64,000 bases of DNA. Source: Acidimicrobiales bacterium (GTDB lineage: Bacteria; Actinomycetota; Acidimicrobiia; Acidimicrobiales; AC-14). Of this stretch, positions 51,186 to 59,534 are shown in pieces. The stretch is taken from contig JAODBK010000100.1 in the NCBI GenBank assembly GCA_025463925.1, forward strand, positions 62,001 to 126,000. Reading direction: 5' to 3'. Each line of letters opens with the position of its first letter. Positions within the stretch are counted from its first letter, which is position 1. Below the pieces are notes generated by a model. It saw nothing but the letters and a program-made list of their open reading frames with translations, ran no database searches and was not told where the DNA came from. Position numbers and translations under genes: made by a program.

Positions 51186-52414
51186 TTGAACGGCACGTCG
51201 CGGTCAAGGGACGGCTCGCGCGGAAGACCCAGGAGCCGCTCGCTCACGATGTTGCGTTGCATCTCGTTGCTGCCGCCTGCGAGGGTCCCGCCGCGTGACC
51301 CGAGCCAGACCGTTCCCGCGTTGTCGAGGCGCACGTCCGCACCATCCCAGATGACGCCCTCTGCGCCGAGCGCGGCCAACGAGGTGCGAATGCACTCGTG
51401 TTTGGCCACCGAGGCTTGGAGCTTGGACACCGATCCCCACCCGCCTCGGTGGGTGCCGACGCGAAGCCCGGCCATGATGCGGGCGCTCGTGAGCGCGCCG
51501 ACGACCGATTCGATGTAGGCGTTGGCGAGCTTCGTGGCAACGGCGCCGTTGGTCCGCCTGTGACGCAAGGCCGCGAGGAGGGCCGAGGGACCAAGGAGCC
51601 CATCGGAGGCCGTCGGGTCCTCGCCCGACAGACGGGGGCCGAGGTGGCCGTAGCCGATGCTGCCGGCGGCGTTGCGCTCGTGCAGCAGCAGCGTTTGCGC
51701 CACCGCCCAGCCGGTTCCCTCCTCGCCGATGAGGTTCTCCGTCGGGAGGACGACGTCGTCGAAGAACTCCTGGCAGAAGTCGCCGGCCTCTCCGCTGGCG
51801 GCCCGAATCCGCTCGATCGTCAGGCCGGGTGTACCTCTGAGCGGAACGGCGACCGTGGACAGCCCGCGATGCTTTGGCACGTCCCAGTCGGAGCGACACA
51901 GACACAATCCGTAGTCGGCGACGTGGGCACCGGTGCTCCACATCTTTGCGCCGTTGAGCACGTACACATGCCCGTCGCGCGTGAGCCGGGTCGTCGCGCC
52001 GGCCATGTCCGAGCCACCGCGAGGCTCGGACAAGAGCTGGATCCACACGTCGTCCCCGCGGAGCAACGCCGGCAGGAACCGCAACTTTGCTTCGTGGGAC
52101 CCGTGTTCGAGGATGGTCGGCCCGAGCATGCCAACCGACACCAGGTGGTCATAGCCCGCAGGCACCTGCCGCAGGAGATCAGCGGCGCAATCGAAGAACG
52201 CCTTCTGGTGCTCCAGCGTGAGGCCCGCACCCCCGTACTCGCGGGGAAAGGCTATCCCGGCAAAACGGTTGTCGAACAACAGCCGTTGAAGTGCGTGGCT
52301 GTCGAGGGGTGGGTCCTCCACCGACGGCAACGCGGAGGCCATCCATGCTCGAGTCCGCGTGCGGAAGGCCTCAACCGACTCCATGGTCATCTCGTCGCTC
52401 AGCCCCGCAACCAC
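51152..52414 (-). CDS. Acyl-CoA dehydrogenase (FadE, catalytic-type subunit)
   Basis: A 420-aa acyl-CoA dehydrogenase with the flavin-binding middle region (LLSEPRGGSDMAGATT) and C-terminal GGSNEMQRNIVSERLLGLPR. The MCAD-type catalytic Glu site (YEGT) reads LAGGSN, but E246 in LLLHERNAAG matches the alternative helix-G Glu used by isovaleryl-CoA and several mycobacterial FadE enzymes. It overlaps the upstream dehydrogenase gene by 16 bases if the GTG at 52414 is used; an ATG at 52390 would follow that stop by 8 bases. The two probably form a heteromeric alpha2-beta2 enzyme. Confidence 0.9.
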   Translation of the reverse strand: MVAGLSDEMTMESVEAFRTRTRAWMASALPSVEDPPLDSHALQRLLFDNRFAGIAFPREYGGAGLTLEHQKAFFDCAADLLRQVPAGYDHLVSVGMLGPTILEHGSHEAKLRFLPALLRGDDVWIQLLSEPRGGSDMAGATTRLTRDGHVYVLNGAKMWSTGAHVADYGLCLCRSDWDVPKHRGLSTVAVPLRGTPGLTIERIRAASGEAGDFCQEFFDDVVLPTENLIGEEGTGWAVAQTLLLHERNAAGSIGYGHLGPRLSGEDPTASDGLLGPSALLAALRHRRTNGAVATKLANAYIESVVGALTSARIMAGLRVGTHRGGWGSVSKLQASVAKHECIRTSLAALGAEGVIWDGADVRLDNAGTVWLGSRGGTLAGGSNEMQRNIVSERLLGLPREPSLDRDVPFNQVLRGLPAFE

Positions 52415-53523
52415 GTGATGACCTGCTCCTTGTGATCCTCGGGTGTCCCGTAGAGCGCTCGGTCGAGTGTCGCGCGCCGGTTGTAGAGATGGATGTCGTG
52501 TTCCCAGGTGACGCCGATGCCGCCCGTGATCTGGACGCAGTCGTCCACGACATCCGGGCAGTGCTCGCCGACGTATGCCTTGGCGATCCGAGCGAGGTGA
52601 AGGGACTCGGGGTCCTCGTCGTCTATCGCTTGGGCCAGCGCGTCAGTCACCGCCTTGGAACCCTCGAGCCACACCGTCATGTCCGCGATGCGGTGCTTGA
52701 GTGCCTGAAACGACACAATCGGGCGACCGAACGCATGGCGACTACTGCCGTACTCCAGCGTGAACTCGAGGGTTCGCTGGGCGACACCGACCAGTTCGGC
52801 GCACTGGAGCGCGATCGCGAGCTGGACCTGTCGCTCGACGGCAGGGCCTGCGCCCGCGACGGTGCCGAGGACGGCAGAAGTCGGGACCCGTGTTCCGTCG
52901 AAAGTGACCAGACCGAAGCGACGCGTCATGTCGATGCTGCGGCCGGGCGTGACCGTGACACCGTCGGCGTTGGCTGCGACGAGCGCTTGGGTGAGGCCGT
53001 CGTCAGTGCGCGCCGTTACGAGAAAGTGATCAGACGTGGTTGCCGCCTCGACGTAAGCCTTGGTGCCGGTCAGCACCATGATGTCGCCGTCGAGGACGGC
53101 TCTCGTCATGAACGAGGCTGGGTCCCACACGTCACCGGGCTCGGCGAGCGCCCAGGACGCGATCGAATCGCCGCTTGCGAGCGCTGGCAACAGGTCGGCG
53201 CGCTGGGTTGCTGTGCCCTCCCACAGGAGCGCCGCGGCAACGACGCTCACCGGTAGGAACGGACCCGGCGCGACCATCCGGCCCATCTCCTCGGCGACGA
53301 TCACGGCGTCACGCGTCGGGATCGGTGATATTCCGCCACCGCCAACTTCCGGTCCGAAGAGCGAGGTCCATCCGAGCTCAGCCGCCTCGCGCCACCACGA
53401 GCGCTCGAAGCCGTCGTGGGATTCGTAGAGCTGCCTGACAACCAGGAGCGGCACCCGGGCCTCGAGGAATCGTCGCGTGGTGTTGCGAAACGCCTCCTGC
53501 TCCTGGCTGAGCTCGACGTTCAC
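52399..53523 (-). CDS. Acyl-CoA dehydrogenase (FadE, partner subunit)
   Basis: A 374-aa acyl-CoA dehydrogenase-fold protein. Its N-terminal domain has VELSQEQEAFRNTTRRFLE and its C-terminal helices GRPIVSFQALKHRIADM. It lacks both the Glu of the helix-G HER motif and the GGT/QRN flavin segment of its partner, so it is probably the non-catalytic half of a heterotetramer. The GTG at 53523 follows GAGG, 6 bases after the TetR stop. The order TetR - FadE - FadE suggests regulator and enzyme are co-transcribed. Confidence 0.88.
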   Translation of the reverse strand: MNVELSQEQEAFRNTTRRFLEARVPLLVVRQLYESHDGFERSWWREAAELGWTSLFGPEVGGGGISPIPTRDAVIVAEEMGRMVAPGPFLPVSVVAAALLWEGTATQRADLLPALASGDSIASWALAEPGDVWDPASFMTRAVLDGDIMVLTGTKAYVEAATTSDHFLVTARTDDGLTQALVAANADGVTVTPGRSIDMTRRFGLVTFDGTRVPTSAVLGTVAGAGPAVERQVQLAIALQCAELVGVAQRTLEFTLEYGSSRHAFGRPIVSFQALKHRIADMTVWLEGSKAVTDALAQAIDDEDPESLHLARIAKAYVGEHCPDVVDDCVQITGGIGVTWEHDIHLYNRRATLDRALYGTPEDHKEQVITWLRG

Positions 53524-53529
53524 GCGACC

Positions 53530-54168
53530 TCAATCAGCAGGCCGGCCCGGCGCGCTCAAGCCGCGAAGGATGAACGTCTGGTACCAGTCGATCATCGCGT
53601 CGTAGGACAGCCGCCCAGCTGGCCGGTACCACCGGTGGGTGTTGTTCAAGAGGAAGAAGATGTTGTGCAGGGCGACGCTCGGATCAAGGGATCCGTCGAA
53701 GGAACCCTCCGCGATTCCCTGCTCGATGACAGCTCGGACGAACGCGTTGCACGCGTCCCTGAGCGGACGCACGGCGTCCAGCTGGCTGGGTTCGAGTGAA
53801 CGAAATTCGCGTTCGAGCACCGCGAGTGGGTTGTTGCTGAGCACCATCTTGTCGATCCAGCGCACAATGAACGCGGCAAGACGTGTGGGTCCGTCGGATG
53901 CTGCAACGGCGTCGTCCTCCTCGAGCGTCGCGACCGCTTGGGTGTAGGCGCGCTCGATGAGGGCCAGGAGCAGATCTTCCTTCGACTTGATGTAGTAGTA
54001 GAGGCTGCCCTGGTTCAAGAGCCCAGCTCGCTTTGCGATCTCCCGAACCGTCGCGGCCTCGTAGCCCTTCTGGAAGAAGACCTCCGCCGCAATGGTGAGG
54101 ATCTCGTTCCACCTGGTCTCGTTCAATGTCCCGCGCGGGGCGAACGCCGCGGTCGTGGCCCGCTTCAT
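53530..54168 (-). CDS. TetR family regulator
   Basis: A 212-aa regulator from the ATG at 54168 (MKRATTAAFAPRGTLNE). A longer TTG start at 54273 would begin inside an inverted repeat, so it is less likely. The HTH is at about residues 30-55 (TVREIAKRAGLLNQGSLYYY), and the C-terminal TetR_C region resembles fatty-acid-degradation repressors. It leads the FadE pair and is divergent from the StrR-like gene; two inverted repeats lie between them. Confidence 0.87.
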   Translation of the reverse strand: MKRATTAAFAPRGTLNETRWNEILTIAAEVFFQKGYEAATVREIAKRAGLLNQGSLYYYIKSKEDLLLALIERAYTQAVATLEEDDAVAASDGPTRLAAFIVRWIDKMVLSNNPLAVLEREFRSLEPSQLDAVRPLRDACNAFVRAVIEQGIAEGSFDGSLDPSVALHNIFFLLNNTHRWYRPAGRLSYDAMIDWYQTFILRGLSAPGRPAD

Positions 54169-54267
54169 CTCCCCCGACTCGAGTCCGGGTGCGGACTCGG
54201 ACGCGCTGGCGTCGGATGTCACCTCGACCGGCCGTCGTTCGTCGCGCGGATCGCCTTGACAGTCACG

Positions 54268-54284
54268 GTTCAATCATAGTGAAC
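54268..54284. promoter_or_regulatory. Inverted repeat upstream of TetR (site 1)
   Basis: GTTCA-n7-TGAAC, perfect 5-base arms, next to site 2. It may be part of the TetR control region. Confidence 0.4.
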
Positions 54285-54287
54285 TCT

Positions 54288-54305
54288 GAATCAAACGGTT
54301 GTTTC
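54288..54305. promoter_or_regulatory. Palindromic operator between TetR and StrR-like gene (site 2)
   Basis: GAATCAAACGGTTGTTTC is an 18-base imperfect palindrome (GAA-n-CAA-n-CG-n-TTG-n-TTC). Its place in the divergent gap suggests control of both the TetR-FadE operon and the StrR-like gene. Confidence 0.6.
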
Positions 54306-54385
54306 ATACACGATATTGCCCCCCCGGAGGCCGCTCGACCGGCCGGATTCCGAGGGTGCGTCGTCGGTTGTTGCCGGGGGTAGCC

Positions 54386-55432
54386 ATGACGCTGGTCGAA
54401 GAGTCACCGTCGTCCCAGGGGTCGCTCGCCCGACTCGGCGGAGGTCAGTCCGCAACGGAGACCGGCCCGGCCGGCACCGCCCAGATCGGTCTCGACGAGT
54501 TGCGACTCAGCCCCTCGCTGCGGGCCGGTGGCATCGACACCGGGCACGTCGAGGCGCTCAAGGAGCTGGAGGGGCGCTGGCCGCCGATCGTGGTCTCGAG
54601 CTCCGATCGAACCGTGGTGGACGGACTTCACCGAGTCCATGCCGCGCTCGGCCTCGGCTTGCGGCGGGTGACGTGCACGTACTTCACCGGCGACGAGGAC
54701 GAGATCTATGTGGAGTTCGTGCAGCGCAACACCGCGCACGGGCTTCCGCTTTCGTTCGCAGAGCGTGAGGCGGCGGCTGGTCGCCTGCTTCGTCGCCATG
54801 CCGATTGGTCCGACCGGCGGATCGCGTCCACCTGCGCGCTCGCACCGGCGACCGTTGCCCGGTTGCGCAGGGCGCCGGCGACCACGGGGCTCCCTGCCAA
54901 GCCGTGTTCAACTGCCTGCCGTGAACAGCTGGCCACCCGGGTCGGGCGAGACGGTCGGATCCGTCCTGTCGACCCTGGGGCCGTCCGGATCCGCATCGCG
55001 GAAGCACTCCGCAGCGATCCTGAGGCCTCCCTACGTCAGATCGCGTCCCGGATCGGGACATCGCCGGCGACCGTCCGCAGCGTGCGATTCCAGCTCGCAG
55101 CCGAAAACGTGGTCCGTGATCACGACGATGCGACGGGGGCGACTGGACTGCATCAAACGGACCCCCGCGCTTCATCCGCTGAGGACACGCTCGTCGACCG
55201 ATCGCTCGCGACGCGCAGCGGCTGGGCCCCTGACCGTGCCGTCTTGTCCACCGACGAGGGGAGCGACTTCGCAGCTTGGTTCACTCGAACCGCGGTTGAC
55301 GACAGCTGGTGGTCGCTCGTCGGCGCGGTGCCGGTCAGCCGCATCTACGAGATCGCCGACGAGGCTCGGATGCGAGCCGGTCGCTGGCACGATTTTGCCC
55401 GTGCCCTCGAGGCGCGTGCGAAGCCCAGGTAA
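54386..55432 (+). CDS. StrR-like ParB-fold transcriptional regulator
   Basis: A 348-aa protein from the ATG at 54386. The ParB/sulfiredoxin-like N-terminal domain (LDELRLSPSLRAGGIDTGHV, VVDGLHRVHAALGLG, FVQRNTAHGLPLSFAERE) is followed by an HTH (WSDRRIASTCALAPATVARL). This order matches the StrR family of pathway-specific activators in antibiotic clusters and related ParB-like regulators. A second HTH-like region follows near residue 220 (SLRQIASRIGTSPATVRSV). No antibiotic genes are adjacent; acyl-CoA genes and a P450 follow. Which genes it controls is unknown. Confidence 0.8.
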   Translation: MTLVEESPSSQGSLARLGGGQSATETGPAGTAQIGLDELRLSPSLRAGGIDTGHVEALKELEGRWPPIVVSSSDRTVVDGLHRVHAALGLGLRRVTCTYFTGDEDEIYVEFVQRNTAHGLPLSFAEREAAAGRLLRRHADWSDRRIASTCALAPATVARLRRAPATTGLPAKPCSTACREQLATRVGRDGRIRPVDPGAVRIRIAEALRSDPEASLRQIASRIGTSPATVRSVRFQLAAENVVRDHDDATGATGLHQTDPRASSAEDTLVDRSLATRSGWAPDRAVLSTDEGSDFAAWFTRTAVDDSWWSLVGAVPVSRIYEIADEARMRAGRWHDFARALEARAKPR

Positions 55433-55477
55433 GGGGCTTGCGACTCGCGGTCTGCTTCGCATCGCGACGGCTTGACC

Positions 55478-57178
55478 ATGACGACATCACGCTCCACGAT
55501 CGCCCCGATGGCTGACAGATCCGAGGCAGCGGAGTCGCTGTTTCCGCCGTACGCGCCGACGTTGCCCGCCCTGTTGGCGCAGGCGTTGACAGACTTCCGC
55601 GATCAGGAGTTTCTCATCGGTGCCGACCGGAGGCTCACCTATCGGCAAGCCGATGACGAGTCAGCGCGCGTGGCGCTCGGGTTGCTCGCGCTCGGCGTCG
55701 GCAAGGGGACCAGGGTCGGCATCATGATGCCGAACTCGCCCGACTGGGTGATCTGCTTCCTCGCCGTGGCCCGGATCGGCGCGCTGGCCGTGCCGATCAG
55801 CACCCTCTACCAGGCGCCGGAACTCGCGTGGGTGCTTGCGCACGCCGACGTACAGATCCTGCTCATGGTCGATCGCTACCTCAACCACGATTATGTCGAG
55901 CGGTTGCAGGCGATCCCCGGTTTCCCCGACCAGCAATCCCCCGAGTTGGTGCTTCGCCGACTTCCCTTCCTCCGACGAGTCGTGGTGTGGGGGACTGCGG
56001 AGCAGCCGTGGGCGCAACGCGGACCCGACTTTCTCGTGTCGCGCGGCCTGTCGGACACGCGGTTCGACCGCGAGTTCCTCGACTCGGTGGAAGCAACAGT
56101 GGCGCCCGCCGACGACCTCATGATCATCTACACCTCGGGCAGCACCGTGGAGCCGAAGGCGGTCGTCCACACCCACGCCGCCGCCATCCGACTCAGCTAT
56201 GCCCTGCAAGCCTCGGGCTGGGGCGACGTGCGTCTGGGCGATCGCCTCTACAGCACCGCACCGTTCTTCTGGGTCGGCGGGCACAACTCCTATCTCTTGC
56301 CAGCGCTCTTCACCGGGGCATGTCTCGTGCTTCCGACATCACCCGACCTGGACGACGTCCTCGATGCCTGCGAACGAGAGCAGGTGACGATCGTGCTGGC
56401 TGGGATGCCACAATTGAAGGCGCTCGGCGAGCGCGCCGCGAGTCGAGGCGTCAGGACGCGGTTCCGCACGCTGCAGGATCAGGTTGACGCAAACGGTGCA
56501 CCGATCCCTCACGAACTCGTCCCGAACGTGCTCGGCATGACCGAGACGTTCGGGCCCCACGGGCTCGAGCGGCGGGGCACGCGCCTCCCCCCGGAGAAGG
56601 CTGGTGCCTTCGGGCGTTCCCTCCCCGGCCTGGAGCGCAAGGTGGTCGACCCGACCACCGGCGAGGAGTGTGGTCCCGGCGAGTCAGGCGAGCTGTACGT
56701 GCGTGGCTACTCCGTCATGCGGGGCTTCTACAAGCGCTTGCCCGAGGAGACGTTCCAGGCCGACGGCTACTACGCAACCGGCGACCGGTGCCGCATCGAC
56801 GCCGACGGCTTCCTCTACTTCGAGGGCCGCTTCGGCGAGATGATCAAGACGAGCGGCGCCAACGTCTCGCCACGAGAAGTCGAGGTGGCGTTGGAGCGCG
56901 AGGTGGCGATTCGCGAAGCAGCGGTCTTCGGCGTCCCCGATCCTGGTCGTGGGGAAGCCGTGGTCGCCGTCGTCGTCCCGATGACAGGAGCGAGCATCGA
57001 TCGCGATCAGCTTCTCGATCGACTCAAGGACCAACTGTCCCATTACAAGGTTCCGCGCTTCGTGTTCACGATGGACTACGACGACATCCCGCGTACCAAC
57101 ACCTCCAAGGTGCGGAAGCAGATGCTCAGGGACTTGGTCATCGACCGTTGGGAGCAGCTCACCGGGCCCGCCCACTAG
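55478..57178 (+). CDS. Acyl-CoA synthetase (class I adenylate-forming)
   Basis: A 566-aa AMP-forming ligase. The ATP loop is IIYTSGSTVEPKAVVHTH, the A5 motif GMTETFGPHG, the A7 motif YYATGDRCRIDADGFLYFEG, the hinge GRFGEMIKTSGANVSPREVE, and the catalytic Lys region IPRTNTSKVRKQ (the usual Gly before Lys is missing). The start is uncertain: ATG at 55478 is used, while ATG 55508 (MADRSEAAE) and TTG 55472 are possible. The likely reaction is activation of a carboxylic acid to its CoA thioester, feeding the enoyl-CoA hydratase and FadE enzymes around it. Confidence 0.9.
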   Translation: MTTSRSTIAPMADRSEAAESLFPPYAPTLPALLAQALTDFRDQEFLIGADRRLTYRQADDESARVALGLLALGVGKGTRVGIMMPNSPDWVICFLAVARIGALAVPISTLYQAPELAWVLAHADVQILLMVDRYLNHDYVERLQAIPGFPDQQSPELVLRRLPFLRRVVVWGTAEQPWAQRGPDFLVSRGLSDTRFDREFLDSVEATVAPADDLMIIYTSGSTVEPKAVVHTHAAAIRLSYALQASGWGDVRLGDRLYSTAPFFWVGGHNSYLLPALFTGACLVLPTSPDLDDVLDACEREQVTIVLAGMPQLKALGERAASRGVRTRFRTLQDQVDANGAPIPHELVPNVLGMTETFGPHGLERRGTRLPPEKAGAFGRSLPGLERKVVDPTTGEECGPGESGELYVRGYSVMRGFYKRLPEETFQADGYYATGDRCRIDADGFLYFEGRFGEMIKTSGANVSPREVEVALEREVAIREAAVFGVPDPGRGEAVVAVVVPMTGASIDRDQLLDRLKDQLSHYKVPRFVFTMDYDDIPRTNTSKVRKQMLRDLVIDRWEQLTGPAH

Positions 57179-57186
57179 GCCGGTGA

Positions 57187-57219
57187 TTGTGGCGTGAGGG
57201 CGAACTCTCGACGTCACAA
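57187..57219. terminator. Hairpin after the acyl-CoA synthetase gene
   Basis: TTGTGGCGT (57187-57195) pairs with ACGTCACAA (57211-57219) with one G-U pair. Inside it, GAG can pair with CTC, giving about 12 pairs around an 8-base loop. It begins 9 bases after the stop. No T-run follows, so it may be an inefficient terminator, a processing site or an operator for the next gene. Confidence 0.35.
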
Positions 57220-57306
57220 CAGGTCTTGCGCACGAGCTCGCGCGAATGCAGTCGGAAGTAACGTGGCCGTGACCGGAGCGAGATCGACAAGATGAGGAGT
57301 TCGATC

Positions 57307-58161
57307 GTGCAGTTCGTTCAGTACCAGGTCGTCGACAAGGTCGGCGTGATCACGCTCGATCGCGGCGACAAAGCGAACGCGCAGACAACCGCACTGCTCA
57401 CCGAACTCGACAGTTGCTGGGACCGAGCTGTCGCCGACACCGGCGTCAACGTCATCCTGCTGCAAGCAAACGGCCGCCATTTCTCGGCTGGCATGGACCT
57501 GAGTCGCAACGACGGCCTTGGAAGCGAGGCATCATCTCCACCGGGGAGCGGGTATTACAACGCCGCCTCGCTGCACTTCTTTGGCAACACCCTGGCGTGG
57601 CGCAACGCACCGAAACCGTCGATTGCTGCCGTTCAGGGCAAGTGCGTGGCCGCAGGCCTGATGCTGTGCTGGCCGTGCGACCTGATCATTGCCGCCGACA
57701 ACGCTGAATTCTCCGATCCGACCATGCGGATGGGGCTCGCCGGGATTCAATACATGGCGCATGCATGGGAGCTCGGGCCGCGCAAGGCCAAGGAAATGTT
57801 GCTTCGCAGCACCCCGATCTCGGCGCAAGAGGCGGAGGACCTCGGGATGGTGAACAAGGTCGTGCCCCTCGCCGATCTCCGCGATGAGGCCATGAGCTGG
57901 GCTCGCGACATCGCGTGCCTCGATCCCACGATGGCGGCGCTCATCAAGCGCGGGATCAACGCAGCCATCGACGGCCAAGGGTTCTCGGCGTCATTGACGC
58001 AGGGGTTCGACCTCCAAGAGCTTGGCTACGCCTTGCAAGCCGCGACGCGCGCCAGCGCGGACGGCGATGGGGCGACGGACCTGTTGGAGCACATGCGGGA
58101 GACGAACGCGGACATCGCTCGGCGCGAGACGAGCGACACGCAGGCCCTGCCGCGTCCCTGA
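57307..58161 (+). CDS. Enoyl-CoA hydratase/isomerase (crotonase family)
   Basis: A 284-aa crotonase-fold enzyme. The oxyanion-hole segments are FSAGMDLS and GKCVAAGLMLCWPCDL, and a second acidic segment is FSDPTMRMG. Start GTG at 57307 is favoured because GAGGAG ends 7 bases upstream; an ATG at 57292 would place the ribosome site inside the gene. The usual Glu of hydratases in the first active-site helix is not clear, so an isomerase or other crotonase reaction is possible. It lies downstream of the acyl-CoA synthetase on the same strand. Confidence 0.88.
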   Translation: MQFVQYQVVDKVGVITLDRGDKANAQTTALLTELDSCWDRAVADTGVNVILLQANGRHFSAGMDLSRNDGLGSEASSPPGSGYYNAASLHFFGNTLAWRNAPKPSIAAVQGKCVAAGLMLCWPCDLIIAADNAEFSDPTMRMGLAGIQYMAHAWELGPRKAKEMLLRSTPISAQEAEDLGMVNKVVPLADLRDEAMSWARDIACLDPTMAALIKRGINAAIDGQGFSASLTQGFDLQELGYALQAATRASADGDGATDLLEHMRETNADIARRETSDTQALPRP

Positions 58162-58189
58162 CGTCGCACGACGGCGGTCTCGCCTTCGC

Positions 58190-59410
58190 TCACCAAACCA
58201 GCATCAGGTCCTTCACCGAGCGGAGGCCTGGCGGGTACACGAGGTCTTCGCACCCCGGTTTCAGACCGTAATCCGGAATGCGGCGATGCCATTCGCGGAG
58301 CGTGACGCGCAATTCGCGTCGAGCGAGATGTCGTCCCAGGCAGCGGTGGACGCCCGCCCCGAAAGCTATGTGGTTGTTGGCATCGCGGTCGAACCGCACG
58401 TCGAACGGGTCGTCGAACACCGACGGGTCGACGTTCGCGGCCCCGTAACTGACTTGCACGATGGCGCCTGCGGGGACGCGGTGATCTTGAACGAGAGTGT
58501 CTTCGGTGGCGATGCGGGGTGCGCCGGATGGCACGGGTGACTCCCATCGCAGCATCTCCTCGACCGCCCCCGGGATGACGGCGGGGTTCGCGACGATCTG
58601 GCGTTGATGGTCCGGGTGTCGAGCGAGGAACGCGTAGAAGCAGCTCAGCGTGTCGCTCACGGTGTCCAGCCCGGCCATGACGAACAAGAAGCAGATGTCG
58701 AGGATCTCCTCCCGGCTCAGACGCTCACCGTCGATCTCGGTCGTCAGGAACCCCGTCAACATGTCGGCCTGAGGTCTTGCGCTTCGATCCTCGAGGATCT
58801 CGTCGAAGTAGTCGTAGATCCGTGCCCCGGTCTGCCGTTGGATCGCGAGCCGCTTGTCGGGGTCGAGCTCGACGGCGTCGTCAGCAGCACCCGGACGCAT
58901 GATCCCGTCGCGCATCTCGAGGATTGAGTCGAGCTCCTCCCACGGCAGGCCGAACAAGCCGAGGAACACCGAGGCCGGGAACACCTCGGCGTACTCCTTG
59001 GAGAAGTTGCACTCTCGACGGCCGATGAAACCGTCGATGAACCGGTTCGCCCGCTCGCTGAGGTCGTCCTCGATGGCGTCCATCCGCCGCGGTGCGAAGA
59101 GGGGGTCGAGGATCTTGCGGTACTTCGTGTGCTGCGGCGGATCGACGTTGAGCGGGATCAGGGGTCGCACGTTTCCGAGGTCCAGCGGGGCGGCGTTCGA
59201 GAACAGGTCGTGACGCCGCAGGATGTAGCTCGTCGTCTCGCGTCGGGCCGAGTGGAAGAAGCCCGGCATCACCTCGAAGAACCCGCCCTGCTCGATCCGC
59301 TGGGCGTATCCGTGCTGCGGAGCAGCGAGGTCGAGCAGGTCCTCGACGGAAACGGTCGCGGCCATCGCCGCGGCCCGCTTGGTTTCCTCGGTCAAGGGCT
59401 CTTGTGACAT
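58190..59410 (-). CDS. Cytochrome P450
   Basis: A 406-aa soluble bacterial P450. The heme loop FGAGVHRCLGRHLA has the thiolate ligand C357, the I-helix is AGLDTVSDT (246-254), the ExxR pair is E285/R288 in EEMLR, and DPPQHTKYRK is the helix C region. In the I helix the usual Thr of AGxDT is kept (T250). GGGGAC lies upstream of the ATG at 59410. Electron partners are not encoded nearby. Its place beside CoA-transferases and a synthetase suggests hydroxylation of a terpenoid, steroid or fatty-acid type substrate. Confidence 0.93.
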   Translation of the reverse strand: MSQEPLTEETKRAAAMAATVSVEDLLDLAAPQHGYAQRIEQGGFFEVMPGFFHSARRETTSYILRRHDLFSNAAPLDLGNVRPLIPLNVDPPQHTKYRKILDPLFAPRRMDAIEDDLSERANRFIDGFIGRRECNFSKEYAEVFPASVFLGLFGLPWEELDSILEMRDGIMRPGAADDAVELDPDKRLAIQRQTGARIYDYFDEILEDRSARPQADMLTGFLTTEIDGERLSREEILDICFLFVMAGLDTVSDTLSCFYAFLARHPDHQRQIVANPAVIPGAVEEMLRWESPVPSGAPRIATEDTLVQDHRVPAGAIVQVSYGAANVDPSVFDDPFDVRFDRDANNHIAFGAGVHRCLGRHLARRELRVTLREWHRRIPDYGLKPGCEDLVYPPGLRSVKDLMLVW

Positions 59411-59534
59411 GTCGTCCCCGTTCGCGGCGTGTACGCCGACGATAACGGTCGAGTCGCCTCGACGGATCGCTCGCGCGCTGCGGTCGCGACCGATCAGGCG
59501 ATCGTCGTGCCCAGGTGGCCGGCTGGAGCGTGCC

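Noticed and set aside
57187-57219. Hairpin as a classical intrinsic terminator
   Set aside because: The stem is good but no T-run follows, so it is listed only with low confidence.
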